Assembly: GCA_023374025.1 (NCBI GenBank)
Contig: SIJG01000068.1
Coordinates: 497,866-561,865 of the forward strand
Direction: 5' to 3'
Length of the DNA: 64,000 nucleotides
Source: Heterodera schachtii
Lineage: Eukaryota > Nematoda > Chromadorea > Rhabditida > Heteroderidae
Part shown: positions 14,251-29,379 of the stretch, in pieces
How positions within the stretch are numbered: the stretch's first letter is position 1
How the letters are laid out: each line of letters starts with the position of its first letter
Program-made: the position numbers and the translations under genes
The notes under the pieces: model-generated
Told to the model about the DNA's origin: nothing
Seen by the model: the letters and a program-made list of their open reading frames with translations, nothing else
The model's database searches: none

Positions 14251-17200
14251 TTATTTCATCAATTAATTAATTTTGGGTTTCGTCTCACGATAAAAACATT
14301 TTAATTTAAGCTTTTAATAATCATGATTTAAATATTTCTATTTGCATATTTGTTAAATGAAAATCTAAATTTTCGTGATTAGATTATTAGAATAGATTGA
14401 TAAAAGATTACATAATAAATTTATTAATAAAGAATTAAAATTTGTTGCATCTTTTATTGCCCTTTTCTTAAGAATTTTTATTTTTATTAGTTTCAATAAA
14501 TTTATTTGTTTATAATTATTTTATATTTATTTGGGTTGATAAGTTATTTTATTTATGGTGCGCTAAAACAATTTTTTGTTAATTAAAGGTTTTTCAAATT
14601 AATATAATTAATATATAATTATTCCTCCGTATTTCTTGCACTCGGAGAGTTGAAGTATTATATTTTAGCCATTGATGTTAACTTAATGAATCAGCTTCTT
14701 TTGTATGCTTTTTATTTAATGTTGATTTTATTAATTAAAATTGCATTAATATTCATAACAAAAATTTCAAATAATAGTATTAAATATCTTTTGTTCTTTC
14801 TGCAGTCAAAATTATCTAAAATTAAAGAAATATTTATGAGACATGATTTTTATTATTATTAATATTATTGTTGGTAATTTGAGATGAATTTGTTCGAATT
14901 TTAAAATAGAATTATTTCTTTTTAAAATATATTATTTATTTGCAAAATAAATATCGAAATTTTTGAGTTTAGATTATTAGAATAGATTTATTTACTCGTG
15001 TATTAGGTTCAGAGGCCAGAACGGCAGAAATGGTCGTTGAATGTTTTGCCTCTGCATGGGCTAGCTTGTTTCATTCTTTATTTGGGTGGGTAACACTTTT
15101 TTAAATGGTTTTATTTACCTAAAATTAAGCTTATTAAATTCATCATTTACTTCGTTCATTTGATTAAAAAAATATCTTTCTGCATAAAATCTTTATTATT
15201 CGTTTATTTATTTTTTTTAATGTTAAGTATTATATATTTTTAAATGATAATTATAAAAAATTAATTCAAATGATTTCGGCTAGCACTTTTGTTAATCTCT
15301 CATTGCGCGCTTTTTTTAAATTCTCAATATCAATACATAATTTTTTTGTATATAAATAGTTTATCGTCATTTCATCAATTTAAATTTAAATGAAGTAAGG
15401 AAAATATATTTTTTAGATAATATTCACTTCGTTATAACAAATATACAGGTTGCAGAACATTTATTGTTTTTCTAATTTGTTTATAAAACTAAATAGTAGG
15501 ATGAATTTTATTTTATATTTTGTAATATAGGTCATTGTGAACAAAAATTTTTTATGTAGTTTCTCTATGTCACAAAACATGGTTATTGGATTATTATAAA
15601 TAAATTTGTATAATTACAGCTATTTTGATATTACGTATTTTTAACACCAATAATTTTTATTTTGCTGAATTTATTTTTCTTTCCATGAATATCTATTGTT
15701 GAACCCATAGCTTTCTGTGCATGAAAACATTTGTGTATTTAAATCCCGAGATTAAAATTTCATTTAGGGAATCTTTTTTCGAAATATAATTTTAAAATAT
15801 TTATTTTCCACATAGAATTTCTTATTGTTCATTTGTTCAAAATAAATATGTTGACATTTTGATAAATTTTTTATTAAATTACTTATTTTCTCAAAGCATT
15901 TTGCACGAGTGGAATTTGTTGTATATTTATTAGCGTATGTTCCAATATTATGTAATTGCTAATTATTTGTTTTCTGAGTAAAACTCGACGGTTATCATTT
16001 TCTCGGCATTGTAACTCTAATTACGTCACATGTGAAAAATCAATGTTTTGGCTATAGTTATAACTTATAACAAATTAGCTATATTTATTTTAATAAATTT
16101 TTAAGGATAAAAGTTTGACACCTTTTTAATTCTTGTTGTCAGGCCCTTAAATTGTATAATGATATTTAAAGATATATTATTAAGCTAATATATAATTTAT
16201 ATTAGAATTTTCATATAGACAAAAATTAAATTATTCTTTTTAATTTAGAATATTTATATTAATTTTCAAGCTTCCAGGCTGCGAAGGATTTTATTTTAAA
16301 TTTTTTCTTCTTGTGCAGATAAGATACACATGCAGGCCCTGCCCACCATGCGCAAATTCGAATTAAATTATTATGGTTTTGTCAATGTATTATTAAATAC
16401 TTCGTGATTAAATTTTTGCTTTTAAAAAATTGTGACAAACTGATCATTCTGATTTAAGTCTAAGCAGTTATAAGAGATTTTTAATTTTCAAAATTAGAGA
16501 ATTTTTGATTTAAATTCTAATTTTTAATACAGCCGAATTCCACTAATCAAAATAGGAAAAAAAGTTAGTTTGTATTCACCAATAAGATATGAAAAATAAA
16601 ATATTAAATAAATAACTTTGATTATTTATAAACATTTTTTAAAATGATATTTTTTTGTTTTAGCGTTTTAATGATTTAATTTTTCTTGTGATAATTAAAG
16701 GTTTGATCAATTCCAGATAATGACAGTTAAATAATTTTTTATTTGGTAAGCTTATCCATTTCTAAAATTTCAATAAATTATGTTGTATTTCACTAGTAAA
16801 TTCGTCGTAATCTTTAAACTTTCCAGTGGGTGCTTTATTTTAAAAATTTATTCTGTAAATTTTTCAGCGCTTTATTTTTTGGTAATTAATTTTTTCTGCA
16901 AAAAACATTATTTTTATTTTCATTAAAATAAATCTTATTTCTTTATAAGTTTTTTTTCTTAAACTGAAAGACTATTATTTTGAGTTTTATTTTTTACTCA
17001 AGTAAATCGAAATTTTGAAAAATTAATATGTAATATATATATATATATATTCATATTTTTGAAAAATATGTTTTTGTTTAACTTTCAAATTTTGCAAATA
17101 ATGTAATTTTGATAAACGAAAATTTTGAAACAAATTTTACTTTTTCAAATTATTAAAAGAAAAATTAAAATTTGTATAAAATCTTATTTTCTTTAATTTA

Positions 17201-19482
17201 ATATTCATTCGTTAATTTAAGTAATTAATTATTTTTTAAATAAATCTAAAACTATATAAAATTTGTCATAGAATAAAGCAATGTTTTGATTAAACTTTGT
17301 TTCAATATTATGCAATTTTTTCATTTTCTTGTAAGTGCCAAGGATAGATTTTGGCTATTTATTTTTTGATTGATTATTAATTTTATATTTAAGGAATCAA
17401 ATGTAGAATTTGATAATTTTATTTCATTTTAATATTTAATTTCTATAACAAAAAAGAAAAAAAAATATTATTATCTATATTATTTTTTGATATTTCTTTT
17501 GTCTAATTTTGAAAGTTATTTGCTGTTTTTTCTGTTATTCAATATAATTATTTTTGATTTAGAAAGTTCAAATTGGTAGTCAATTTGTCTTATTTATTGT
17601 CGATTACAAAATTTTCAAGTGCTTTGTTTGCATAGCTATTTCTTTTTGTTTATTCTTGCCATGTGTACGTTTCCATAATAAGTTCCCGGCATTGAAACTT
17701 GATTTTAGTATTACAAGCTAAAAGACTGTAAAGAATTAATTTTTTATTTGTTTCATTTTATTTTTTCCTTATTTATCGTTAGATTTATTTGATGGATTAG
17801 CAAGAATTTATTAAAGAAGCTGAGAAATTGCTTTTCGTTTTCAAATATCATTTTGATTAAATTTTGTTAAGAATGAATTTTTGCATTTATATTTCTAATT
17901 GATCATTTTAAATGTTCTCATATTTATAATTTTTTTATAATTTATAATTTTTGAAAATTTGACATCCAAACAAAATTGAGACTTGGATACTTTCCATCTA
18001 TATTAAACTTGTTGCCGGGCTTTTTAGAGCGTTTCCCGTGAAGTGAACATTTTGAATTAAAATGTTCAATTTGTTTTCCTTATTAATATAGATAAAAATT
18101 TCATAGCATGTTTTAATGGAAAATTTATTTTTTCATTGGTAAGTTCAAAGGCACCAAATGTTGCGCACTCAAGCTTGTTGCACTTTTGGGTAACGTCATC
18201 TTGTTTTTATTAATGATTTTATTTATTTAAAATGATGGTCAACAACCCTGGATTTTGAAGACTACTTAATGTATTAGAATTCATGACGTCGTTTTTATAA
18301 TTTATAGAATTTTATATTTCTTTTTTCTTTACTTTAAATTGTTATTTTTTGAATATTGAGAGTATATTTAATTCTAATTTTAGCTTCATTTTAATTTTTG
18401 ATTAGTAGATTTAATACTTTTATTTCACAATTCATAAAAAATCAAATAGTTGATTATGAATGATCACATAAATTTATGCTATTACAAGGTTCTAATATAA
18501 ATTTTTTTTTTAAATTATTTTTGTTAGTAAAAGATGGATTATTTTATGGAAAATAAAATCAAAAAAATTCTATTTTATATAGCTATACCATAAAGATCCT
18601 AAAAAAATTAAAGACCAAAAATTCAATTGTTCAATTTTATGAATGTTTTTTCGGTTCAAAATCGGTTTAAAAATACCAAACTGAAAGTGATTTAAAAAGA
18701 ACTAAAACTTATATTATTGAGTATTAAATTAATTTCAACAATATTAATTTGTGTATTTAAAGAAATGATTATTGATTATTTTAATATATCTAAATTGTTT
18801 TTATTGGCTATTCAAAATTTTAAGTTTTTCAACTTGAGCATTTTTTTTATCCTTTAAATCCATTAGTTAATATTTCTTTTATTTACAAATATATTATATA
18901 TATACTTTTTAAATTATAATCTCGCTTATTGATCTGGTAGGTAAAACCGGCATTTATGCAGCGTTAATCTCCATTTTTATATATTTATCGTTTAATTTTT
19001 TTCAGAAATAATTGTTGCTTAAAATGTTAAATTAGTAAAAGGATTTTTTAAAATAAAATATAATAAAAAGAGACCATAATTAATTACAAAATAATTTAGG
19101 AATTAATATTTTAGTCAAACGATTTTGATTAGCATTTATTCAGATCTTGTAAATAAAATTTTTTTAAATTTTACTATACGTTAAATTTAATAAATACACA
19201 TGGCATTTAATTTATCTTTTCAATTCTTTTTCTATATCACTTTTAAACGCATATTATAATAAAAACGTAAGATTAAATCTAGAAAATACATAATCACATA
19301 TTTTATTGTTTCTTCGTTTGTTAAAAAATCTTGCTTAACAATTTTATTAGCTCGTATACTCCGATTTCCTTAAATTGAATAGATATTCAGATAAATTTGT
19401 TTAATTTAGTTTTTATATAATTATCTTATTTTATAAATTAAACTTTTAATCAAAAATCATTTCTTTATTTTTATTCTTGCAG

Positions 19483-19559
19483 ATTTAACTCTCTCATCGC
19501 TTCAGAACTGGTTTCCGGCATTGGCATTGGTACGAGAATTGGTTGATAAAGGTCATCCG
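19483..19559 (+). pseudogene. UDP-glycosyltransferase-like exon
   Basis: The segment is preceded by a T-rich tract ending TTGCAG (acceptor at 19481-19482) and followed by GTAAAG at 19560. The frame starting at 19485 reads LTLSSLQNWFPALALVRE and then LVDKGHP. FPALALVRELVDKGHP is a good match to the N-terminal motif of GT1 enzymes that transfer sugar from a nucleotide donor to small hydrophobic acceptors. It could be a live exon of a gene with long introns or a remnant. No start codon or downstream exon could be tied to it. Confidence 0.4.
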
Positions 19560-21662
19560 GTAAAGTTAATACCGAAGTTTTTAATACAGTCTTTTAATTT
19601 AGAAATTTTATTTAAAGATTTAATTTTGTCTTTTCTGTAAATTATCCACTTTTGTCTTTTACATGAGGAATTTTGATAATTAAGAGTTTTCGTTTATTAA
19701 AATTAATATTATTATATGTATAATTAATTAATTAATTGTTTATATGTTTTAAATATAACCCCGACAACATTTTAAATTTTTCTTTGTTTATTTTGTGGAA
19801 TATTGAGCGAGCATTGTGTTCCTTTATAGTATACAATAATCTTAAATATAATCAATGGTCTATTGTACGTTTTTAGTTTATTTTATTGTTATAAATATAA
19901 ACAATTTATTGAACAAATTAGTAATTTCGTGCTCTGAAGGGCAAAACATAGATCATTCATATTTCAAGCGATTAATAACCATTTAGGTTATTTAATTGAT
20001 TGTTTCGTATGGAGGCTTCTTATTTAATTTTTATTGAATTATTAAATTAGTTGCATTTATTCAAATTAAATCAAAATGCTTGCTTTCTCTTGTTTTTTTC
20101 CCTCCATCCCATCATGCGTAATAAGCTTGAACTGAAGTTTGTTTGTATGAAAATAGTTAAGAAAAGAAAATCCGAAAAATTTAAATCAGCTACATTTTAA
20201 TATTTATTTTTTGACCTAGAATTTTGAATTTATTTTTAATGTTTTAATTCATTAGTTTATTTTAGAATTTTAGAATTCTAATTTAATTTAAATGTTTTGG
20301 AATTAATAATGCTTATTTTATTGGTAGTTTTTTTGCAATTGAATAGATTTTTTCATCATTTTACTTGTAAATAATAATATAGAGTTTTAATTATTAGCAA
20401 AAGAAAAATTTAACAAATTTATCATATTGAAGCAAAATCCAAATTATAGTCAAGCAACAAACTGCAATTCATCAGCAAGAATATTAATTATATTTTGAAA
20501 TTTTATTTATTTTGTTCAGCCATCTTGAAATTGTTTAAATTTAATCCATTAAATTTTCAAATATTTATAGCTATTAGCTAAATTAAAATCATTTTATACT
20601 TTTGAATAAAGCATATTTATTTTTTTCATAATTATGTATACAATTAAGGTTTGCTTCTTCATTTATTCTCATTAAAATAATTGTTTATTTATTTTAAATA
20701 TAATAAGGTTGTATAATCCATGTAAAAAATAAGAATTATTTTGCTCATCTTAATGTTATTGATATTTCAATACAAATTTTATAAAGATTTTAATAAAACA
20801 TATAGGTAATATTCGAATTTTTATTTAATTTTGTATTTAATTGTTCATATGAAAAAAAATTGTATGTAATATTCTTCAATTGAATAGAAACAGCAAAAAC
20901 TTATGATGATTCCTCTTTTTCTATTAAATCAAATATAATTTATTATAATATTATAATTTCTGTTGTTGTATTCTTTTGTAATTCAACTTATATTTGTCTC
21001 TGTAGCATTAATATGTTTAGTATTTTGTTTGAATTAATTAATAAATTAAATAAGTTTGTATTTTTATTTTATTTTAGAATAGAATCTGAATGGAATATTT
21101 AAAATGAAGATGAATTTTTTATTGGAACTGTGCCGATTGTTTTTGCTTTTCGGATGGAGTTTATCGAAGTATTTCGATTGACTTTTTATTATAATTAATG
21201 AAAATTTGATTGAATGTTTTTTAATGGATTAAATGATTCGTAATTTATTTATAAAAATTATTGTATTTATTTTTTAGATATAAAATTATTTTTATTTTTT
21301 TGCAAATTCAATTAAAATATTTGCTTTTTACTTCCATTTGTTTTTATGCATGATTTTAATGTTTTAAAGAATAAAAAATTTTATTATTTATTTTCTGTTG
21401 TGATAAAATATGCTCCTAAATTCAATTATTTACTGTTATTATATGCTTATTACTCGTTGTTTGCGTTTTTAGGTCCATATGAGACCATCGATGTTTTCCA
21501 TTTTATTATACTAATAAATTATTAATCATTTTTAATTAAAATTTTTGCTTCCTTTTCACTATAACTGTATTTGATTTTATAATACAAACTGACGCACATC
21601 AGCTAGGCTGCAGATTCTATTTGCATCCATATTTTATTATTATTAGAATAAATGAAACAGAT

Positions 21663-21740
21663 AAATGTGCCGAGGAATACATGACATATGTGAATGGGCT
21701 ATACGGAATCCAAACTGTTGATATAAGTGTTAAATTTTGA
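21663..21740 (+). other. Exon-like segment with LYGIQTV motif
   Basis: An open stretch reads KCAEEYMTYVNGLYGIQTVD and ends in TGA at 21738-21740, with a possible GTGTTA donor at 21728. It resembles the segment at 23602-23682, so the two are probably diverged copies of one exon. The LYGIPTV core is reminiscent of the GIP.V loop of GT1 glycosyltransferases, but this is too short to assign. Confidence 0.2.
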
Positions 21741-23601
21741 ATTGTGCAGTTTTTGGCGAGATATATATTTCGTTGTAGTTGAATATTATTTATTATTGGG
21801 TTTTTAATTTTCTAAATTTAGATATAAATTAAAATAAGTTTTTAAAATTTTGTGGTTTTAGATTTGTTTTTCTCGCCCTAATCCATAATTTCTTCTTCGA
21901 TTTCTTACGCGAATGCTTGCTTATAAACAGCATTAAACAATAATAAAATTGTTATATTCAATTATATAATTGTTATTTGTACTTTTTTAATTTATAAAAT
22001 CATATTTGTTTTAAAATTCATGAATTTCGCAAATTATTCTTTTTCCTATATCACATTTAAACGAATATTGCATTAAAAACATAAAATTTAATTTAGAAAA
22101 TTATTCACATTTATGTAGAAATTTAAGGTTACTTGTTTACTTTTTTGTTAAAATATTTCTATACTCTCGCTCTCTGCCGCAAACGCCGTGGCAAGATTAA
22201 TGGTTAACCTACCCGATTCTGGATCGGTAGTTAAATTGTTTTTTCTTTCTATATTTATATATTATAATTATTGTTAAAATTTATTCTCTATAATATTTTA
22301 GGAAACAAAATCAAATATTTGATATGCCAATTATGAAGGGATTGGCAGCACTTTTTACAGATATTGTTTTATCTTGGAGATGATAATAACTGCATTTATT
22401 AATTTTATTTCATTTAAGCTTTCATTATTTAATAAAATTAAAAAGTTCAATTAATTCTTTTAATATTCGTTTTAATTGTCAATGTTCTTGCTATATTCTA
22501 TATTTTATTCAATTTTTTATTTAATTGATTAATTTAAAGAAATTATGACATAAATTACTTGTTTTCTAAATCAAGATAGCACCTCCCAGTAATTCCGATT
22601 GCCTCTTTGGCTTAATTTTCATTATCCATGTTCTATTTAAATTTGTTCTCTATTATTAAAAATTATTTAAATGTATATAATCATTTTGCTGTTTTGGTTT
22701 TGTTGCAAATTATAATAATGTAACGATCTCTTTGGTTTTTTTCCATTACTTTTTGCTTTAATTTGAAATTGAATTTGATTTAAGTTTTCTTGTGCAATTC
22801 TCTCTACAACGACCGGCAGCACAACGCAAATGGCAAATTCAAATTGTATTCAGCCATTTAATTTCATTAGAAAATAAATGTTTTTATTATTTTTTTTAAA
22901 TATGACATCATCATTTTCTTAAATAAAATAAAATCATTAGTGTATTATATTTAATGAAATTGAGTAAATATATATTTTTTAATAATTAATGTACTTTTGC
23001 ATTTTACAATTTTCAACTTTCAATTATTTGATGATAATTTTGTGCCTTTATCCAATTAAAATTTATTCGAATAATGTTTCATTGACTAGTAAAATATTAA
23101 TAAATTTTTCTTTTAGTTAAAGTACCAAATTATAATTTTATGTCATTTAAGGTTTAATTTCTATTAAAGAATATTAAGAATATATAAAATTTTGTGTATT
23201 TTTTCGGTTATATGTATTTTTAGTTATTTTCTTTAAATTTTGCTTATTACTATTATATAAATTATTTTTGATAATAACGATTCTCTTCTATGCTTGAATG
23301 AAACTTCTTTTAATTTAAATAAATGGTCATCCAATTAAATTGTTTAATATTCGTTTTATTATCGGTTAATATTTTTATTCTATTTTATTTCATTGATTCA
23401 TTTAAAGAACTTTTATGATTAACAAAATTATTTGTTTTCTAAATATATCTTTTTTAATTTTCAAGTAATATTATTATTTTATATATTGAATAATCAAGAT
23501 AGTTTAGTTTTTATGTTTCTTAAAAAAAATTAATTAAAAAAGTATTGAATTTTATCTGATATAATTATTATATATTTCTGCTTAGTTGTTTTTTTATTTT
23601 T

Positions 23602-23682
23602 ATGTCGTGGCTATACGGAATTCCAACTGTTTATCTCGGTGATAGTTTTAAATTGCACAGGTTATATTGTCCAGATATTTAA
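23602..23682 (+). other. Exon-like segment with LYGIPTV motif
   Basis: An open frame from ATG at 23602 reads MSWLYGIPTVYLGDSFKLHR and stops at 23680. It shares LYGI.TV with 21663-21740. It is probably a copy of the same exon from a decayed gene family. The function is not known. Confidence 0.2.
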
Positions 23683-25680
23683 TTAACTTTTCTTAGTGGT
23701 TTTTGATTCGTTTTTTTCGTCTTCCATTCATTATTCATCTATTCAATAAATGAAGTTATGTGAATTATAATTTTAACAAATTTGTAGTTCAACATGTATA
23801 CATTTTTCTTAATATTTCCTGATAAAATTTCATCTACTTTTTGTAATATTACCTTATTTGAAGCAATAAAATCAATAATTTAAAATTTCATTCATTCCAT
23901 TGATTTTTAATTATTCAATTTGTTAAAAAAATTTCCTTCAAAACAAATTAAAATTTTTATGTTAACTTTTAATTTGAAACTTTTTATGCAAACTTTTGCT
24001 CACATGTATAGTAAGGAGAAAGATTGTAAAAAATTACAAGCACACTTTGAACATTCAATTAATTGAATTTCATCCAAAAATTAATGCCGAGCTTTCATCA
24101 ATTAAATGTGTAATATAATAAATATTTATGAATTTCTTTGATAAAAACTCAAGTTCAGGACAGCACCGCCTCATGAGCCTAAATTATTCCTGGGGATTTA
24201 ATTTTCATTATTAATGTTCTATTTTAATTTGTACTCGATTAGATTTAAAAATTTTTAAATATATATTTTTAATATATTGTGTTACAAATTAAGAAATATT
24301 TTTTCCCTTTAAATTAGTAGAAATTTTTAAATTTATTCATGTTTATAATTATTGATTTTTAATATTGTATTAATTAGTGAAACTTTAATTATTTGAGAAT
24401 TTTTTTGTCTTGTATCTAGTCAGTTATCATCATCATTCGGGGCTAATTCTTTCATTTTAAAACATAATATATTTTTTTATTAATTAATTTTGTGAGTCTT
24501 TAATTGCTATTTTTTCATGGCGTGCTTATAAAAAATATAATGTTTAATTGATATGTTAATTGGCGTTTTAACTTGTCTTTCCACGTAAAATTTTTTCCAT
24601 GTTGTGTAGAAATAAAATTAAATAAATTTTTAAATTGAGATGAGTTCAAACTTTTATAATTTAAATTATTTTGATTTAACTAAAGAAAAAAAATTTCTTG
24701 GTGTTTGAATCAAGCTCTCATTTTTTCTCAAATTCAGTTGTGTTCTGTTCTGATTTGGACTTTAATTATCTTGTGAATTCCTCAAAATGTTATATGTCTG
24801 ATGATGCTTTAACTTGTACAAATTTTACATTTTTCCTGATATTTAAATATAATTATTATTTCATTTATTAAGTTTTATCATAATAAAATTTGTTATTCTT
24901 TTGTTAGCCATTTTTAACATAGTTTGTGATAGATTAATATGGTAGAATATAATCATTTTTTAGTATTAAAGTTAATGAACCCCTTTAATTGCAACAAATT
25001 TTATCATTTTTTAACGATTATTCAAATTATTTTTTTATTTTGTATTTAGAAATTTATAATTTTTTAAGTTAGTGTTAATATAAGGTGAAAATCTTTCTTG
25101 CCTCGGGCTCGAGACTATTTTGTCATTGTCCAACTTAATTTTAACAAAGCCTTTTTGTTCTTGATATTATTTTTATTGATGATTTTAACTTTATTTACAG
25201 GAAAAGCTGAGTTTTCTTTTTTATTTTTTATCCATACTTTCTTGTTTTCATGCGCTTCAACTCTGTTCGTGCTGACGCTACTTGAAAAATATTTTTTTGG
25301 CTTTATCTATTTTAAATCTTCTTTTTAACAATTATATATATAATATTTATTATTGTTGCAAATTAGTTAGTTATATTATTTATTTATTTAATATTTTTAA
25401 AATTTTCCTGAAGGTTCGTTTAGCATCATCTTCTTTCATTATATTGCTTGTTCAAGTTCAATTTATTATTTTTCGTAATATAATAAATTGTGTACATTTT
25501 TATTTTGATTATAACCATAAGGTAAAGATTAATTAAAATTTAATTAAATACAACTTATTTATAAAGAGTACACGGTTTTATTAATCTCAAATTTTGATAA
25601 AATATTTTATTAATTGAAAAAAATGTAAAATTTTACACGTGTGAATAAATCAATATTTTGATTAGCGTTTGCTTGATCTA

Positions 25681-26011
25681 CAATTTTATTGAAAAGTAAA
25701 AAAAATAATTATCCAATTTCAAAATTTTGGGTGAAATTTAAGATAAGGATAATTTAAAAATTTATTATGATTCATTCCATCAGTTGTTTTAAGAAGTGGG
25801 TTGAATTAAATACTATTATTTTATACTAATATAATTAAATAATAATTTACTGTTTTATTCAATATTTTTAAATACTTCATTTAATTTGATTTAATATTTA
25901 TAGGAATAAATACATACTCTTTTTTTTTAATAATTTTACTTGCTTTTCTTTACAATTTAGCATTGCCGAAATTTATTTTAAAATTACTTAAATAAATGCA
26001 AAGCCTTTTTG
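25681..26011. repeat. Old dispersed duplication, copy 1
   Basis: The stretch aligns by eye with 30121-30430, sharing long words such as AAATTACTTAAATAAATGCA near the right end, with many substitutions and small gaps. Just beyond copy 2 the sequence instead matches 25145-25200, so the copies are rearranged relative to each other. Confidence 0.45.
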
Positions 26012-29000
26012 TAGAAATAAAGTAAATCAATATTTAGATTTAGCGTTTGCTTGAATATTATGCAGTTTATTAATTTTCATTTTCTTCATTTCTTCTTTTT
26101 CAGAATATCTTTTTATTTTAATTTCATCATAAATCGCGCTACAAATATTTTGAAAAATTATTTATATAATTTTTAACTTAAACTAAAACTCATACATTTT
26201 TCAGTTCTTTTATTTACATTTTCAATATATTTTTTAGTTTATTTCTTATGACGTTTCACAATAAAAAGAAAAATTATTTATTTTCTAGGATATATTTATA
26301 TTATATGAATTTTGTCAAATATTTTAACTTTGGTTTTTTAACAAAACTATTATAGTTTTTTGCGTATTTAGGGCGTTTTAGCTCAAATGTTTCATAATTT
26401 TTTCAATTTTTAGCACCTAAAAATCTCTATTAATTATATTGTTGATGTTTGGTAGTAAGTATTAAGCTTATTTAACAAATTTCCAACTTACAATTATTAC
26501 TTAAATTATTTTTTTTAGTATCAAAAGGTTTTATAACCAAATTTTGTTTTTTTTATTTGAAAATAAATTATTTTGATCACAAATGTCATTTAAAATTTTA
26601 TTTTTTCTTCAATTTGTTTATACATTATTTCACTATTTAAAAATTTTTTTTAATTATTTTATCTTTATTTGTTTATGATAAAAACATATTTACAAGTTAT
26701 ATATTTATTTCTTTAACTCATGTCCATTTCGTCTGAATCAAACGCATTCCATAATGACAAGACAAAAAATAAATATTATAAATGTTATGAAAGTTATTGT
26801 AATAGTTTTCTTATATTTTCTTCAATATTACAAGATCGATTTTTATTATTATTATATGCTTAGTTCTCTCGTAGTTTATGTTCTTTCTAATGAGTCAAAC
26901 AAAACGATTTTAAAAATTTTGAATAAATTATGAATATTATACTATTAGTCAGAGTGAAGGAAATTTTCTATTTGCGATGGTGTTTTACTACAAAATTTGT
27001 GCATTTGATTGATTAATTTTCATCATATTAACTTCATCGCCGATAAAGAATTTTTAAATATTTTAGTGAATTAAAAATTTTCTTTATGAAGCCATTTTTA
27101 TTGTTTTTTCATATCCTCACAAACGAAAAATAAATAAATTGTTAATTAATTGTTTTTTGGGTGGTGAAGTCCTTTTAAATATTATTAATAGTTTTATTTT
27201 GATTAATAATTATATTTTAACTATTCTCTTGTTGGGACTTCCGTATTTGATTTAATATATCCTAGAAATTTTTAATTTTGTTTGAATTGTTTTATCGCAG
27301 TTTTTTGTTATAAGCAACATAAATTAATTTTTTATTGTAGAATAAACCTCTACCAATAAAGTACAAGCATTTCGATTGTTTTTATTTTGTCTAATAATTA
27401 CAGGTTTTGTAAATTTAATTGACATATAAAATTTATAAAAGCATATGTTTTATTATTTTTTCAGAAATGCTTTATCAATCATCTTTTAAATAAATAATTT
27501 GTTGCTTGTTATAATTTAGGTATTTATAAAAAATACTATTCGGAGCGCTATGAATTTTTTTTAATGAATTTCTTTAAAAAACTTTTTGCATAAATGTTGT
27601 TTTCTTTTATTGTTTTTTTTAAATGAGTCTTTTATTAATTTAGTAGAATTTTAACATTTTTTTTTTAAATTTAGGAACAAAAAATATTTTTAAATTTGTA
27701 TTTATATTTGCATATAATAATAATAATTTATATGTCTCTAAAAATCCAAATATTAATACTAATACTGATTTATAATAGATTTTGGCGAATTTCATTAATA
27801 TTTTATCATTATAATTTTTATTTTGTTTTCTCACTTATTTTGTCAACTTTTTATTAACATTATTTAAAAACATGCAATCGAGATGCTTTTTTGGCACGGG
27901 TTTTCCTTTCAAAGAACCAAGCTTATATATTTATGAATAATTTAGAACAATTTGCATACTATCAATGAACAATATAAATATATTTTAACTTTTATATTTT
28001 TTTTATACTCCAGGACGTATATTTTTTTTTTTTGAAAAATTCATTATCTCATTTTGTCTTGGACAGAATTTATACCTTTAAAACAGCTATTCTTTATTTC
28101 GTCGTAACTTTATTTTCTCTTTTTCAAGATGTAAATCGCAAAATTTATTATCTTCATTTATTGTCATATTTCAGTAATTAATTCTTAATTTCTTGAATTT
28201 AAATAGATTTTCTTCTTTCATTTCGTTTTTTATTATCAAAACAATAAAAATGAGTTTTTTAATATATGTCGATACTGGCTTTTCAAGTTGGCATAGAATA
28301 TTATGAATTAATCTCTTTTTAATGCAGCATCCATTCGGACATAATGGCCACATTGGCAGCGTCTTATATTGTGTTGTTTGCGTGGACAAATCATTTTTAA
28401 ATATTATTATTAATTTTTTTATAGGTTAATAAATGTATATTTTAACTATTCTCTTTGAAGGACAGCCGTTATTATTTCATATTTTGCTCTGATTTTAAAT
28501 ATGATTTCGGTGCGAAAACGTAGTTTATAAAGTATTTTATTTTTGGTGATATATTTTATTTGATCAATTTTCTTTATTGTTTTTATTAATTAATGGTTCA
28601 GAATTTGTTTATCCATCCTGAGCACGCATTTGTATTCTGATGAAATCATATGTAGTCGTCGTAAAAATTGATTTGCTTAAATTGTTATTTATTTATTTCA
28701 GTAAAATAATTTTGTTTTTAATTGCATAATTATTTTATCTTTTTTATTATGATTACTCAATTGTTTTTTTATAATATTTTTTATTTAGTTTTAATGTTTT
28801 TTGTTATTTTTATAATATAAAGTGAAAATCTTTCTTTCCTCGAGCATGTCGTTTTATTCTGTGAGTATTTATGTCTTTGAAACCTTTGTTTTATATTATT
28901 TTTTGTTTTTAAGATAGATAAAAAAGATTAATGGATATTTTGATACATATTTCATTGCATAAGATTTATGCCTTTTTAATTCAAGTTTTATTAATGAAAT

Positions 29001-29379
29001 GCGTTATATTTGCTTTATTGAGCAATTTTAAATAGATGATAGTTAAGAAATGCTTAATCGTTTTATGAGGTATTTAATATTTTGTTTTTGTTTGAATTTT
29101 TTAGTAATATTTTTCTTGATTTTGCGTATATTTTTTTTTATTAAACGCATCATTTTCTTCTAGCATAGAAAGCATAGGTTTGTTCATCAGAGAATGTTAC
29201 TGAGTTTTATTATTGATGAATTGTAGTATATTTTTTATGACAGAAGCATCATTTAGTTTAGTATTAATATTTTGGTTATTTAAAATTTTATAATTTTTTC
29301 GAATAGGAAAATTTTAAAACCTAAAATGTTTTATCAAGAAAAACAAATGAAATTTTGGCGATCAATTTTTGAGAAAATT

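Noticed and set aside
17032..17051. (TA)n runs here and at about 50918 and 55521 as promoters
   Set aside because: Simple microsatellite in AT-rich DNA. No gene start lies downstream.
25098..25536. Two overlapping hydrophobic open frames, 76 and 84 codons
   Set aside because: Phe/Leu/Ile-rich low-complexity sequence expected from T-rich DNA, with no ATG at the start of the first. Their overlap in different frames argues against coding.
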